Positions 43,447 to 51,710 of a stretch of 64,000 bases of DNA are shown here, piece after piece. Below the pieces are notes generated by a model. The model made no database searches. It had not been told where the DNA came from and saw only the letters and a program-made list of their open reading frames with translations. The DNA lies in NCBI GenBank assembly GCA_028868375.1, contig JAGWUP010000015.1, forward strand, positions 1 through 64,000. Direction: 5' to 3'. The number at the start of each line of letters is the position of its first letter. Position 1 is the first letter of the stretch. The position numbers and the translations under genes are program-made. The DNA comes from Elusimicrobiota bacterium. Lineage in GTDB: Bacteria > Elusimicrobiota > Elusimicrobia > UBA1565 > UBA9628.

Positions 43447-44802
43447 ATGTTCAAGAAGATACTGATCGCAAACCGCAGCGAGATCGCCGTGCGCGTCATC
43501 CGCGCCTGCCGCGAGTTGGGCGTCAAATCGGTGGCCGTCTACTCCGAGGCGGACCGGGAGTCGCTGCACGCGAGGCTGGCGGACGAGGCGGTCTGCATCG
43601 GGCCGGCCCCCTCGCGCTTGTCCTATCTCAAGGCCGACGCCATCCTCTCCGCCGCGCGCCTGACCGGGGCGGACGCCGTCCATCCCGGCTACGGCTTTCT
43701 TTCGGAGAACGCCGATTTCGCCGACGCCTGCAAGGCCGCTGGCCTGCGCTTCATCGGCCCCTCGTCGCAAGCGATGCGCCAGTTGGGCCACAAGAGCACG
43801 GCCAAGGCGGTCGCCCGCGCCGCGGAAGTGCCCGTCGTGCCCGGGACCAAGGGCTTGGTCGACAAGAATTTCATGAAGGACGCCATGGCGGTGGGCTTCC
43901 CGGTCATGGTCAAGGCCGCCGCCGGCGGAGGGGGCAAGGGCATGCGGCTGGTCCGCGAGCCCAAGGAGCTGGAAGCGCAGCTCAAGGCCGCTCAGGCCGA
44001 GGCCCAGGCCTCCTTCAACGACGGCTCGGTCTACATCGAGAAATTCGTCGAGCAGCCGCGCCACGTCGAGATACAGATCGCCGCCGACTCCCGCGGCGAG
44101 GTCGTCGCCTTCCCGGAGCGCGACTGCACCCTGCAGCGCCGCCACCAGAAGCTGCTCGAGGAATCCCCCTCCCCGGTCGTGCCGCCGCAGACCCGCAGGG
44201 CGATGCAGGAGGCCGCCATCCGCCTGGCCAAGAGCTGCGGCTACCAGAACGTCGGCACCGTCGAGTTCCTCTACGACAAGGACGGGAAGTTCTACTTCAT
44301 CGAGGTCAACACGCGCCTGCAAGTCGAGCACCCCGTCACCGAGGCCGTCACCGGCCTCGACCTGGTCGTGGCCCAGATTCTCTCCGCGGCCGGCGAGGCG
44401 CTGCCCTTCGACCAGGCCCGCGCCGGCGAGATCCGCTGCCACGCCATCGAGCACCGCATCAACGCCGAGGATCCCGACCGCGGCTTCGCCCCCTGCCCGG
44501 GACGCGTGGAGTCCTTATCTTGGCCCGGGGGCCACGGGGTGCGCCTGGACAGCCATCTCTACGCCGGCTACACGGTGCCCAGCTACTACGACAGCCTGCT
44601 GGCCAAGCTCATCGCCTGGGCCCCGGACCGCGCCTCCTGCATCGCGCGCTCCCTGCGCGCCCTAGGCGAGCTGGAGATCGGCGGCATCAAGACCACGGCG
44701 AGCTTCCACAAGAAGCTGCTCGGCACCGAGGAGTTTCGCAGCGGCCGCTTCGACACCGGCTTCGTCGACCGCCTGCGCGAGAGAGAGGCGGCGGCCGCGT
44801 AG
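43447..44802 (+). CDS. accC: Biotin carboxylase subunit of acetyl-CoA carboxylase
   Basis: The 451-residue enzyme carboxylates biotin using ATP and bicarbonate. It has KILIANRSEIAVRVIRACRE, DAVHPGYGFLSENADFA, the ATP-grasp loop AAAGGGGKGMRLV, ERDCTLQRRHQKLLEESPSP (in parts), FYFIEVNTRLQVEHPVTE and the C-terminal HAIEHRINAEDP. All biotin-carboxylase residues expected by eye are present, in contrast to the atypical carrier upstream. It ends the plus-strand run. Confidence 0.97.
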   Translation: MFKKILIANRSEIAVRVIRACRELGVKSVAVYSEADRESLHARLADEAVCIGPAPSRLSYLKADAILSAARLTGADAVHPGYGFLSENADFADACKAAGLRFIGPSSQAMRQLGHKSTAKAVARAAEVPVVPGTKGLVDKNFMKDAMAVGFPVMVKAAAGGGGKGMRLVREPKELEAQLKAAQAEAQASFNDGSVYIEKFVEQPRHVEIQIAADSRGEVVAFPERDCTLQRRHQKLLEESPSPVVPPQTRRAMQEAAIRLAKSCGYQNVGTVEFLYDKDGKFYFIEVNTRLQVEHPVTEAVTGLDLVVAQILSAAGEALPFDQARAGEIRCHAIEHRINAEDPDRGFAPCPGRVESLSWPGGHGVRLDSHLYAGYTVPSYYDSLLAKLIAWAPDRASCIARSLRALGELEIGGIKTTASFHKKLLGTEEFRSGRFDTGFVDRLREREAAAA

Positions 44803-44845
44803 GCGCACGACGCCCCTGCAAGCCCGCCCCTCGCCCCAGACGCGC

Positions 44846-45109
44846 TCATGGTTTTTCGCCCTCGCCTTGCGGCCGCGCAGCCTCGCCGAGCGCGGCGATG
44901 TCGGCCAAGTCCTTGGGCCGGCCCGCCGCCCGCTTGTTCTTGATGAAAGCGGCCTTCCCCATGTAGCTGACGGCGTGCTCGCCGAACCTTCCCTTCCGGC
45001 GGCTGGCCCAGATTTCCTCCGCCGTGACGCCATCCAAAAGAGTGAGCAGGTCTATGCGGACGGGCGGATAGCCGAAGATGAAGTCCGAAAAGTCGGGGTG
45101 AATCCTCAT
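44846..45109 (-). pseudogene. C-terminal fragment of an AbiEii-like nucleotidyltransferase
   Basis: The 87-residue frame matches only the C-terminal half of the AbiEii/DUF6036-type nucleotidyltransferases: a GYPPVRIDLLTLLDGV segment, then FIKNKRAAGRPKDLADIAAL near the end. The N-terminal catalytic GS-x-DxD half is missing, and the sequence immediately upstream encodes the neighbouring regulator. It still begins with an ATG overlapping that gene's stop as ATGA, so it may be translated. Inference: a remnant left by internal deletion. Confidence 0.6.
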
Positions 45110-45888
45110 CCAGGGCGCTCCCGGAACCGGACGGCACGGGAGAGCCGCGGAAGGGTCTTATGGCCCGCCAGCGCGTAATGCTGCCGCCGCAACAGCTCGA
45201 CCGCGTCAACCCGCTCGGAGGCGGACTTCCCTCGCCAATATTCAAGATCGGCCCCGTCGTCTTCTTTCGCCACGATCCGCAGCGGCAGTCCGGCGCGCCG
45301 CTCGCGCAGGGCGCGCTTCAGGATTTCTCTCGCCGCCGGGCGTCCGTAGCGCTCCAGGTTCTTTCGAAGCTTGTCCTGGTCGAAGCTGTTCAGGCGCGAA
45401 CGCAGGTTCTTGAGAACGCGGCCGCCGCCGCCCGGCGATTCCCTCAGTTGATTGAGCAGATCGACCAATAGATACTCCTTGCTCGATTTTTTCGGGTACT
45501 CGGGAACGCGGCGGAAGGTCCACCGCTTCGCGCCCACGACGATGTCGCCCGAACGCTTGTGATTGTAGACGAGTCGGCGGCCGCGGGGCGGGGTCAGCCC
45601 AAGCCCGAGGCTTGCGAAATCGTCGTAGGACGCGAGCAAGAAATCGTCCGTCTTGAGAAACGCGCGCAGCAGTTCCCGCTCATGCGAAAGCGCGTCGCCG
45701 GAGGGAGCCTTGCGCGCACGGCAATAGAGCCCGTAGCCGAGCCTCCGGACCTGCCCGCTCCCGACAAGAGTCTTGAGATCGCGGTCCACGGCCGACGTCA
45801 CGCCGCCAAACAGAGAACGCGCGGCTTCCGCGGCGCGGCTCGAAGTCGCGGCGGTCGAACCGGCCCGGAAATTGGTATCTTCCGTCAT
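45106..45888 (-). CDS. AbiEi/DUF6088-like winged-helix protein
   Basis: A 260-residue basic protein. Residues about 20-55 resemble the winged-helix of AbiEi-type antitoxins (VDRDLKTLVGSGQVRRLGYG, then LYCR). The middle has SYDDFASLGLGLTPPRGRRLVYN, and RWTFRRVPEYPKK fits the AbiEi core. AbiEi proteins repress their own operon and neutralise the AbiEii nucleotidyltransferase. Here the partner is reduced to an 87-residue fragment. The ATG at 45888 is directly adjacent, back to back, to the gmhA ATG at 45889, so its promoter would lie inside gmhA. Confidence 0.6.
   Translation of the reverse strand: MTEDTNFRAGSTAATSSRAAEAARSLFGGVTSAVDRDLKTLVGSGQVRRLGYGLYCRARKAPSGDALSHERELLRAFLKTDDFLLASYDDFASLGLGLTPPRGRRLVYNHKRSGDIVVGAKRWTFRRVPEYPKKSSKEYLLVDLLNQLRESPGGGGRVLKNLRSRLNSFDQDKLRKNLERYGRPAAREILKRALRERRAGLPLRIVAKEDDGADLEYWRGKSASERVDAVELLRRQHYALAGHKTLPRLSRAVRFRERPG
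45873..45881 (+). promoter_or_regulatory. Extended -10-like box upstream of gmhA
   Basis: TGGTATCTT ends 7 nt before the gmhA ATG and is identical in its 11-base context to the box before nagZ. It lies inside the 5' end of the divergent AbiEi-like gene, so the two genes' start regions overlap. Confidence 0.4.
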
Positions 45889-46485
45889 ATGGCCGGATTT
45901 CGGGGCGAGATCGCGCGGCAATTGAGGGAAAGCGGCCGGGTCATCGCCGCCACGGCCAAGCGGGCCGCCGAGCTCGAGCGCGCCGCCGAGATGTTGATCG
46001 CGGCCTTGCGGCGCGGCAACAAGATCCTGACCTTCGGCAACGGCGGCTCCTCCTGCGACGCCCAAAACTTCGCCGACGAGCTGGTCGGCCGCTACCGCCG
46101 CAACCGCCCCCCGCTGCCGGCGCTCTGCCTGGCGTGCAGCCAGGCGGACCTGACCTCCATCGCCAACGATTTCGGCTACGAGAACGTCTTTTCCCGGCAG
46201 CTGGAGGCCCACGCCAAGCCGGGCGACGTGGCCGTGGCGATCTCGACCTCCGGAAACTCCAAGAACGTCCTCGCGGCCGCCCGGGCGGCGCGCCGCCTGG
46301 GCCTGCCCGTCATCGGCCTGACCGGAGCCGGCGGGGGCAAGCTCAAGGGCCTCTGCGACGTGGCCATCGCGATCGCCTCGCCCTCCACCGCCCGCGTCCA
46401 GGAGGCCCACATCGCCGTCATCCAGATCTGGTGCGGGCTCATCGAGGACGCGTTGTTCGCGCGCGCGCCCAAGGCCCACGAGTGA
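45889..46485 (+). CDS. gmhA: Sedoheptulose-7-phosphate isomerase
   Basis: GmhA starts ADP-heptose synthesis for LPS core or S-layer glycans. The 198-residue SIS-fold protein has FGNGGSSCDAQNFADELVGRY (in parts), SIANDFGYENVFSRQLEA, ISTSGNSKNVL and the C-terminal VQEAHIAVIQIWCGLIED, including the His/Glu region of the GmhA active site. The next heptose gene is the adenylyltransferase at 46835; no GmhB or HldE kinase is in the window. Confidence 0.95.
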   Translation: MAGFRGEIARQLRESGRVIAATAKRAAELERAAEMLIAALRRGNKILTFGNGGSSCDAQNFADELVGRYRRNRPPLPALCLACSQADLTSIANDFGYENVFSRQLEAHAKPGDVAVAISTSGNSKNVLAAARAARRLGLPVIGLTGAGGGKLKGLCDVAIAIASPSTARVQEAHIAVIQIWCGLIEDALFARAPKAHE

Positions 46486-46838
46486 TGGAGGCTCAAGTCC
46501 GCCGCGTCGCCAAGCCCTGGGGCCACGAGCTGTGGTGGGCGAGGACCAAGGACTATATCGGCAAGCTCATCGTCGTCGAGAAGGGCCGCCGCTTGAGCCT
46601 CCAATACCATAACCGCAAGCGGGAGACCATCTATGTCCTGCGCGGCAGGCTTCTCTTGGAGCATGGGCGCCGCCGCAGGACCCTCGGAGCGGGCAAAGCC
46701 TTCGAGATCGCCCCGAAGGACGTCCACCGCTTCTCCGCCCCCTACGGCCGGGTGACGCTGCTCGAGGCCTCGACGCCCCATGCCGACGACATCGTCCGCC
46801 TGGCCGACGACTACGGGCGCGCCGGACCCCGAGGATGA
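46485..46838 (+). CDS. Cupin protein, mannose-6-phosphate isomerase type II-like
   Basis: A 117-residue single cupin barrel. It starts VRRVAKPWGHELWWA, and the metal-binding motif SLQYHNRKRETIYVLRG is that of the C-terminal cupin of ManC/type II phosphomannose isomerases. Standalone cupins of this type occur in sugar-nucleotide clusters as small sugar isomerases. It shares one base with the gmhA stop and overlaps the heptose adenylyltransferase by 4 nt, so a role in heptose or related sugar metabolism is likely. Confidence 0.75.
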   Translation: MEAQVRRVAKPWGHELWWARTKDYIGKLIVVEKGRRLSLQYHNRKRETIYVLRGRLLLEHGRRRRTLGAGKAFEIAPKDVHRFSAPYGRVTLLEASTPHADDIVRLADDYGRAGPRG

Positions 46839-47311
46839 CCGACTCCACCGGCAAGTTCAAGAGCCTCAAGAGGCTGCTGACCCAGCGCGGCCTCTGGGCC
46901 TGGGAAGGCAAGAAGGTGGTCTTCACCAACGGGGTCTTCGACCTGCTGCACGCGGGCCACGTCCAGCTGCTGGAGCGCTGCAAGGCCATGGGCGACGTGC
47001 TGGTCGTGGGCCTCAACACGGACGCCTCGGCGCGGCGGCTGGGCAAGGGCCCGGAGCGGCCGATCAACCGCTTCCAAGACCGCGCAACCGTCCTCTGCGC
47101 CCTGGGCTGCGTCGACGCGGTCGTCGGCTTTAGCGAGAACACCCCGGCGGCCCTGCTGGCCAGGCTCAAGCCGGACATACTGGCCAAGGGCGGCGACTAC
47201 AAGAAAAGCCAGGTCGCCGGAAGCGAGCATGCCGGAGAGGTCGTCATCGTCCCCCTCAAGCGCGGCTACTCGACGACGGCCGTCGTCCGCGCCCTGCGCC
47301 GCCGGGCATAA
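46835..47311 (+). CDS. rfaE2: D-glycero-beta-D-manno-heptose 1-phosphate adenylyltransferase
   Basis: A 158-residue nucleotidyltransferase equivalent to the C-terminal domain of HldE. It has KVVFTNGVFDLLHAGHVQLL with the HxGH motif, VGLNTDASARRLGKGPERP and KGGDYKKSQVAG. It makes ADP-heptose from heptose-1-phosphate. The kinase domain (RfaE1) is not fused and not nearby. The stop TAA is followed directly by the ATG of the next gene. Confidence 0.94.
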   Translation: MTDSTGKFKSLKRLLTQRGLWAWEGKKVVFTNGVFDLLHAGHVQLLERCKAMGDVLVVGLNTDASARRLGKGPERPINRFQDRATVLCALGCVDAVVGFSENTPAALLARLKPDILAKGGDYKKSQVAGSEHAGEVVIVPLKRGYSTTAVVRALRRRA

Positions 47312-48688
47312 ATGCTATCATCCAAAACGTCCATGGCCAGCTCCGCCAAGGCCGCCGTCCGCTCCCCGCTAGACGAGCTGCTAGGCAAGATCAAGTCCCG
47401 CAAGGCCCGCGTCGGCGTCGTCGGCCTGGGCTATGTCGGGCTGCCCCTGGTGCGGCTGTTCGCCTCCAAGGGCTTCCCGGTCCTGGGCTTCGACATCGAC
47501 GCCGGCAAGGTCGACTCCATCAACCGCGGCAAGTCCTACATCCAGTCCGTTGCCTCCCCGCTGCTGGCCCGCCTATTAAAGGAAGGGCGGCTGGGGGCCA
47601 CGGCCGATTTCAAGCGCCTCTCCCAGGTCGACGCCGTCGTCATCTGCGTGCCGACCCCGCTGACCCCGGAGGGCCGCCCGGACGTCTCCTTCATCAAGCA
47701 GACCGCGGCGGCGATCGCCTCCAACCTGCGGCGCGGCCAGCTGGTCAGCCTTGAGAGCACGAGCTACCCCGGCACGACCCGCGAGCTCATGAAGACGGCG
47801 CTCGAGAAGGGAGGCCTGCGCTGCGGGCGGGACTTCTTCCTCGCCTTCTCGCCGGAGCGCGAGGACCCCGGCAACAAGCGCTTCACCAACGAGAGCATCC
47901 CCAAGATCGTCGGCGGAATCGACGAGCCCTCGCGCCAGGCGGCCGCGGCCCTCTACGGAGCGGCGGTGGCCAGGGTGGTCCAAGTCTCCTCCTGCGAGGC
48001 GGCGGAGGCGGCCAAGCTCCTGGAGAACATCTACCGCTGCGTCAACATCGCCCTCGTCAACGAGCTTAAGATGTGCTTCGACAAGATGGGCATAGACGTC
48101 TGGGAGGTCATCGAGGCCGCCGCCACCAAGCCCTTCGGCTTCCAGCGCTTCTCGCCCGGGCCCGGCCTCGGCGGGCACTGCATCCCGATCGACCCCTTCT
48201 ACCTCTCCTGGAAGGCGCGGGAGTTCCAATTCAACACCCGCTTCATCGACCTGGCCGGCGAGCTCAACGTCCAGATGCCCTACTACGTCGTCGGCAAGCT
48301 GGAGGAGGCCCTGCGCGCGCGCGGCCTCAAGCTTGAGGAAGCCAGGATTCTCATCGTCGGCCTGGCCTACAAGAAGGACATCGACGACCCCCGCGAGTCT
48401 CCCGCCTTCAAGATCCTGGAGCTCTTGGCCGAGAAGGGAGCCAAGATCGCTTATCACGACCCGCGCATCCCCGCCTTCCCTGCGATGCGCCACTACAAGC
48501 ACTTGAAGGCCGCCTCGGTGGCGCTCAACGCCAAGGAGCTGTCGGGGCGGGACGCCGTCGTCGTCGTCACCGACCACTCCGACCTGGACTACGCGCTGAT
48601 CGCCAAGAGCTCCCGGCTGATCGTCGACACCCGCAACGCCATGGCTCCGTTCGCCAAGGCCTTCGGCGACAAGATCGTCAAGGCCTAG
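47312..48688 (+). CDS. UDP-sugar (UDP-GlcNAc/glucose) 6-dehydrogenase
   Basis: A 458-residue NAD-dependent dehydrogenase oxidising C6 of a UDP-sugar to a uronate. It shows VGVVGLGYVGLPLVRLFASKG, VVICVPTPLT, SFSPER-type AFSPEREDPGN, the KLLENIYRCVNIALVNE region and the catalytic Cys in PGLGGHCIPIDPFYLSW. The GGHCIPIDPFYL form is typical of the WbpA/WbpO-like UDP-N-acetylhexosamine dehydrogenases. The first Met (47312) abuts the previous stop; a second in-frame ATG at 47333 is an alternative start. It is convergent with the dehydratase gene, overlapping by 4 nt. Confidence 0.92.
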   Translation: MLSSKTSMASSAKAAVRSPLDELLGKIKSRKARVGVVGLGYVGLPLVRLFASKGFPVLGFDIDAGKVDSINRGKSYIQSVASPLLARLLKEGRLGATADFKRLSQVDAVVICVPTPLTPEGRPDVSFIKQTAAAIASNLRRGQLVSLESTSYPGTTRELMKTALEKGGLRCGRDFFLAFSPEREDPGNKRFTNESIPKIVGGIDEPSRQAAAALYGAAVARVVQVSSCEAAEAAKLLENIYRCVNIALVNELKMCFDKMGIDVWEVIEAAATKPFGFQRFSPGPGLGGHCIPIDPFYLSWKAREFQFNTRFIDLAGELNVQMPYYVVGKLEEALRARGLKLEEARILIVGLAYKKDIDDPRESPAFKILELLAEKGAKIAYHDPRIPAFPAMRHYKHLKAASVALNAKELSGRDAVVVVTDHSDLDYALIAKSSRLIVDTRNAMAPFAKAFGDKIVKA

Positions 48689-50577
48689 GCCGGGCGGCGC
48701 TCCAGGTCCCCCGAGGCCGCCTCGTGGGCGGGGTCGGGGCGGAAGGTCGGCACCAGCGCCTGGATGCGGCGGACCACGGCGGCGGCGTCGGGGCCGCGCG
48801 TGGCGATCTCGATGTCCAGAAGCCTCTTCTCCAGGTCCTCCGGAGGGGCGTTCTCGCCGCGAAGAATGAGTATCTGCGAGTGCTCGGAGGGATCGCAGGC
48901 CGCCGGGTCCTCCATCAGCTCCTCGTCCATCTTCTCGCCTTGCTTGAGGCCCGTGAAGCGTATCTCGACGTCCTTGCCCGGCTCCAGGCCGGAGAGCAGC
49001 GCCAGGTTCTTGGCCATGTCCAGGATGCGGACCGGCTCGCCCATCTTCAAGATGAAGACCTCCCCGCCGCGGCCCAGGGAGACGGCCTGCAGGATGAGGC
49101 CGACGGCCTCCTCCACCGTCATGAAGAAGCGCCGCACGTCGGGATGAGTGACCGTCAGCGCCTCGCCGCGCTCCAATTGGCGCTGGAAGATGGTCAGCAC
49201 CGAGCCGGAGGAGCCCAGGACGTTGCCGAAGCGCACGGACATGAAGCGCGTCGTCCCGCGCCCCGCGTGGCCGGCCACGGCCAGCTCCGCCAGCCGCTTG
49301 GTCGCCCCCATCACGGAGGTCGGATTGACCGCCTTGTCGGTGGAGATCAGCAGGAAGGCCAAGGCCTGGTTCTTGAGCGCGGCCTGGCAGAGGTACTGGG
49401 TGGCGACGGCGTTGTTGAGAACGCCCTCCTGGACGTTGTGCTCCAGCTGGTGGACGTGCTTGTGCGCCGCCGCGTGGAAGACGATCTCCGGGCGCTTGTC
49501 GGCGAAGACGCGGTCGACGAAGGCCTGGTCGCGGACGTCCCCCAGGACGGCGTCGATTCGAGAGCGGCCGGCCGCGGCGCGCGCCTCGCCCTCGATGTGG
49601 AACAAGGAGGTCGCATGGGCCTCGATCAGGGTCACGGCGGCGGGGGCAAAGCGCAGCACCTGGCGGACCAGCTCGCCGCCGATGGTGCCGCCGGCGCCGG
49701 TCACCAAGACCCGGCGGCCGCGCAGCAGGCCCGCGATCCGCGCCTCGTCCAACTTGACGACGTCGCGGTTGAGCAGGTCGGCCGGCTGGACCTTGCGCAC
49801 GGAGATATCCCGCCCGGGCGAGAGGAGCATCTCCGTCAGATTCGGCGCGATTCGCAATTCGGGGCTTTTCTCCTGAGCGTGCAGGCGCTCGACCATGTCC
49901 CGCACCAGTTCCCCGCGCTTGGAGCCGATCGCGATGACGATCTCGTCGACCTGGCGGCGCTTGAGTATCTCGCTGAGGCTCTCGCGCCCGCCCAGGACGT
50001 AGCAGCCGTGGATGGCCAGCCCCCACTTCGTCGCGTCGTCGTCTAAGAAGCCGACGACGCGGTACCTGGCGTCGGGCGTCTTGCGCATCTGGCGCAGCAG
50101 GCTTTCGCCCAGCTCGCCCGCGCCGAAGAGCAGCACGTTTCTCTCGCCGCCGACGTAGTGGCGCGGCATGTTCAGCCAGGTCTTGCCCAGGCGGATCAAG
50201 AAACGGATGCCGCCCACCCCCAGAAGGACGAAGATCGGATGCATCAGCAGCACGGAGCGCGGAAACTGGCCCTGGCGCAGGAAGAGAATCGTCATCGAAG
50301 ACAGCAGCGCGGCCAGGATGGTGCCCTTGGCGATGTTGAGGGAATCGTCGAAACTCGAATAATAGAAGAGGCCGCGGTAGACGCGGGCGTAAACGTAGCA
50401 GCCCATGTAGGCGGCGGTCACTCCCAGAACGGTCTGCCGAAACATCAACAGGACGTCCGGCGCGGGCGGGAACGGGAAGCGGGCGAGGAACGCCCCGAAA
50501 TAGGTCCCGACGACGACGCAGATATCGAGGGCGACGATCAGGGAGCGGCGCCAGGATAGGCGGGGACGAGGGACCAC
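48685..50577 (-). CDS. Membrane-bound UDP-sugar 4,6-dehydratase (PglF/CapD/FlaA1 type)
   Basis: A 630-residue protein. Four transmembrane helices occupy about residues 10-130, then a Rossmann domain (NVLLFGAGELGESLLRQM) and the SDR catalytic domain (RRVLVTGAGGTIGGELVRQVL, HAAAHKHVHQLEHN). The LISTDKAVNPTSVMGATKR block carries the Thr-Asp-Lys and Met/Lys residues characteristic of this family. It makes UDP-4-keto-6-deoxy-GlcNAc, the first step to bacillosamine-type sugars. The start is GTG at 50577, with TAGAAT 5 nt upstream; a TTG two codons earlier is the alternative. Confidence 0.93.
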   Translation of the reverse strand: MVPRPRLSWRRSLIVALDICVVVGTYFGAFLARFPFPPAPDVLLMFRQTVLGVTAAYMGCYVYARVYRGLFYYSSFDDSLNIAKGTILAALLSSMTILFLRQGQFPRSVLLMHPIFVLLGVGGIRFLIRLGKTWLNMPRHYVGGERNVLLFGAGELGESLLRQMRKTPDARYRVVGFLDDDATKWGLAIHGCYVLGGRESLSEILKRRQVDEIVIAIGSKRGELVRDMVERLHAQEKSPELRIAPNLTEMLLSPGRDISVRKVQPADLLNRDVVKLDEARIAGLLRGRRVLVTGAGGTIGGELVRQVLRFAPAAVTLIEAHATSLFHIEGEARAAAGRSRIDAVLGDVRDQAFVDRVFADKRPEIVFHAAAHKHVHQLEHNVQEGVLNNAVATQYLCQAALKNQALAFLLISTDKAVNPTSVMGATKRLAELAVAGHAGRGTTRFMSVRFGNVLGSSGSVLTIFQRQLERGEALTVTHPDVRRFFMTVEEAVGLILQAVSLGRGGEVFILKMGEPVRILDMAKNLALLSGLEPGKDVEIRFTGLKQGEKMDEELMEDPAACDPSEHSQILILRGENAPPEDLEKRLLDIEIATRGPDAAAVVRRIQALVPTFRPDPAHEAASGDLERRPA

Positions 50578-50582
50578 GCGCA

Positions 50583-50588
50583 ATTCTA
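50583..50588 (-). promoter_or_regulatory. -10-like box before the dehydratase gene
   Basis: On the minus strand TAGAAT, directly preceded by TTTTTTG, ends 5 nt before the GTG start. It sits in a short AT-rich gap after the upstream lipoprotein gene, giving the dehydratase its own leaderless-type start. Confidence 0.45.
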
Positions 50589-50636
50589 CAAAAAATGATC
50601 GCCGAACACCAAGATTCCGCGCAGGGGGCGCTCCCC

Positions 50637-51710
50637 TTACTTTGTCAGAGTCGCGCTCCCAAAAAGGAGAGCCTGATGCGCCGCGATCCGGCAGCCGGCC
50701 GCTCGCCAAGCCGAGCCGCCGTCGCGCAGCAGGCGCCAATCGAGGCCGCACAGCTTTGCCGGCAGGGCCGCGGGGGCGCCGGAAGCGTTGACGATCAAGG
50801 CGTAGTCCTCGCCGTGGCGTTCCCAGGCCCTGCCGACCAAACCGGCGAAGGCGGGGGCCTCCGGAACCGGAGAGGGCAGCGGCCTTGCTCGCGCCACGAG
50901 CTTGCGGACAAACGCCAGCTCCGCGACGACGGCCGTCACCCTTCCCCAATGTTCGGGATTTTCCGATCGGAGACTGCCATCTGGCCTTCGATAGGAATAG
51001 AACCAAATCCCGGAAGCCCCCTCGGCGATCGCGTCATACGCCATGAAACGCATCTCAGTGTAGGTCGGAAAACGGCCGATGCGCGGCTTGCTCGGATCGT
51101 GCTGGCGATAATCCTTCCAGTTCATCGCCTGGACGACGGCCCAGACCGGCCTGCCCCCTGAGCCTTCGATCGTCCAGCGGACATTCCAGCCGACGCTCTC
51201 CAGCGGCAGATGGGGCACCGGATACCAATCGACCATCATGATGTCGGCGGCGGGCGCGTATCGAGCCGCCGTGCGGCCGTCCCCGACCACGAGGGCCAAG
51301 GGCCGCCGATCCCAGCGATGCAAACTGGATCTGGCTCGCAATAAGGTTGCCAACGCTAGCCTGGAGACATCCGGCTCGTCCGCCAAATACCATGCCAGGA
51401 TCGGCAAGCCTTGGACAGAGGCCCCGGCCTTGGCCAATTGTCCGGGGAAAACAAGGAGGCTCAGCCCGTATTTCTTCGCCTCCGCTCCCAAAGCGCGGAT
51501 GGTCTTCCTGTCGGTCAGAGCGGTCTCCACGGCGGTGAAGCCGTCTCGAGACAACCTGGGCAGCTCTCCGGGACGATCGACGTCATAGAGGCCGATGGGG
51601 AACGCCTGGCCGCGCCGCGGAGGAAGGGCGCAGCCGGCCGCGAGCAGCAAGCAGGCCACCGCGGCCGGCCGGAGGAGCAGGCCGGCCCGCCCCACTAGCG
51701 CGCGCGCCAT
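50637..51710 (-). CDS. Lipoprotein with glycoside-hydrolase-like TIM barrel
   Basis: A 357-residue protein with a lipoprotein signal (LACLLLAAGC-like region AVACLLLAAGCALPP, Cys about residue 26). The body begins FPIGLYDVDRPGELPRLSRDGF, and contains ILAWYLADEPDVS, with the YLxDEP motif common in TIM-barrel glycoside hydrolases, DIMMVDWYPVPH and GIWFYSYRRPDG. The barrel is followed by a small beta domain. It is likely tethered to a membrane and acts on extracellular or periplasmic glycans. The family is uncertain. It overlaps the end of the aminotransferase gene by 16 nt. Confidence 0.65.
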   Translation of the reverse strand: MARALVGRAGLLLRPAAVACLLLAAGCALPPRRGQAFPIGLYDVDRPGELPRLSRDGFTAVETALTDRKTIRALGAEAKKYGLSLLVFPGQLAKAGASVQGLPILAWYLADEPDVSRLALATLLRARSSLHRWDRRPLALVVGDGRTAARYAPAADIMMVDWYPVPHLPLESVGWNVRWTIEGSGGRPVWAVVQAMNWKDYRQHDPSKPRIGRFPTYTEMRFMAYDAIAEGASGIWFYSYRRPDGSLRSENPEHWGRVTAVVAELAFVRKLVARARPLPSPVPEAPAFAGLVGRAWERHGEDYALIVNASGAPAALPAKLCGLDWRLLRDGGSAWRAAGCRIAAHQALLFGSATLTK

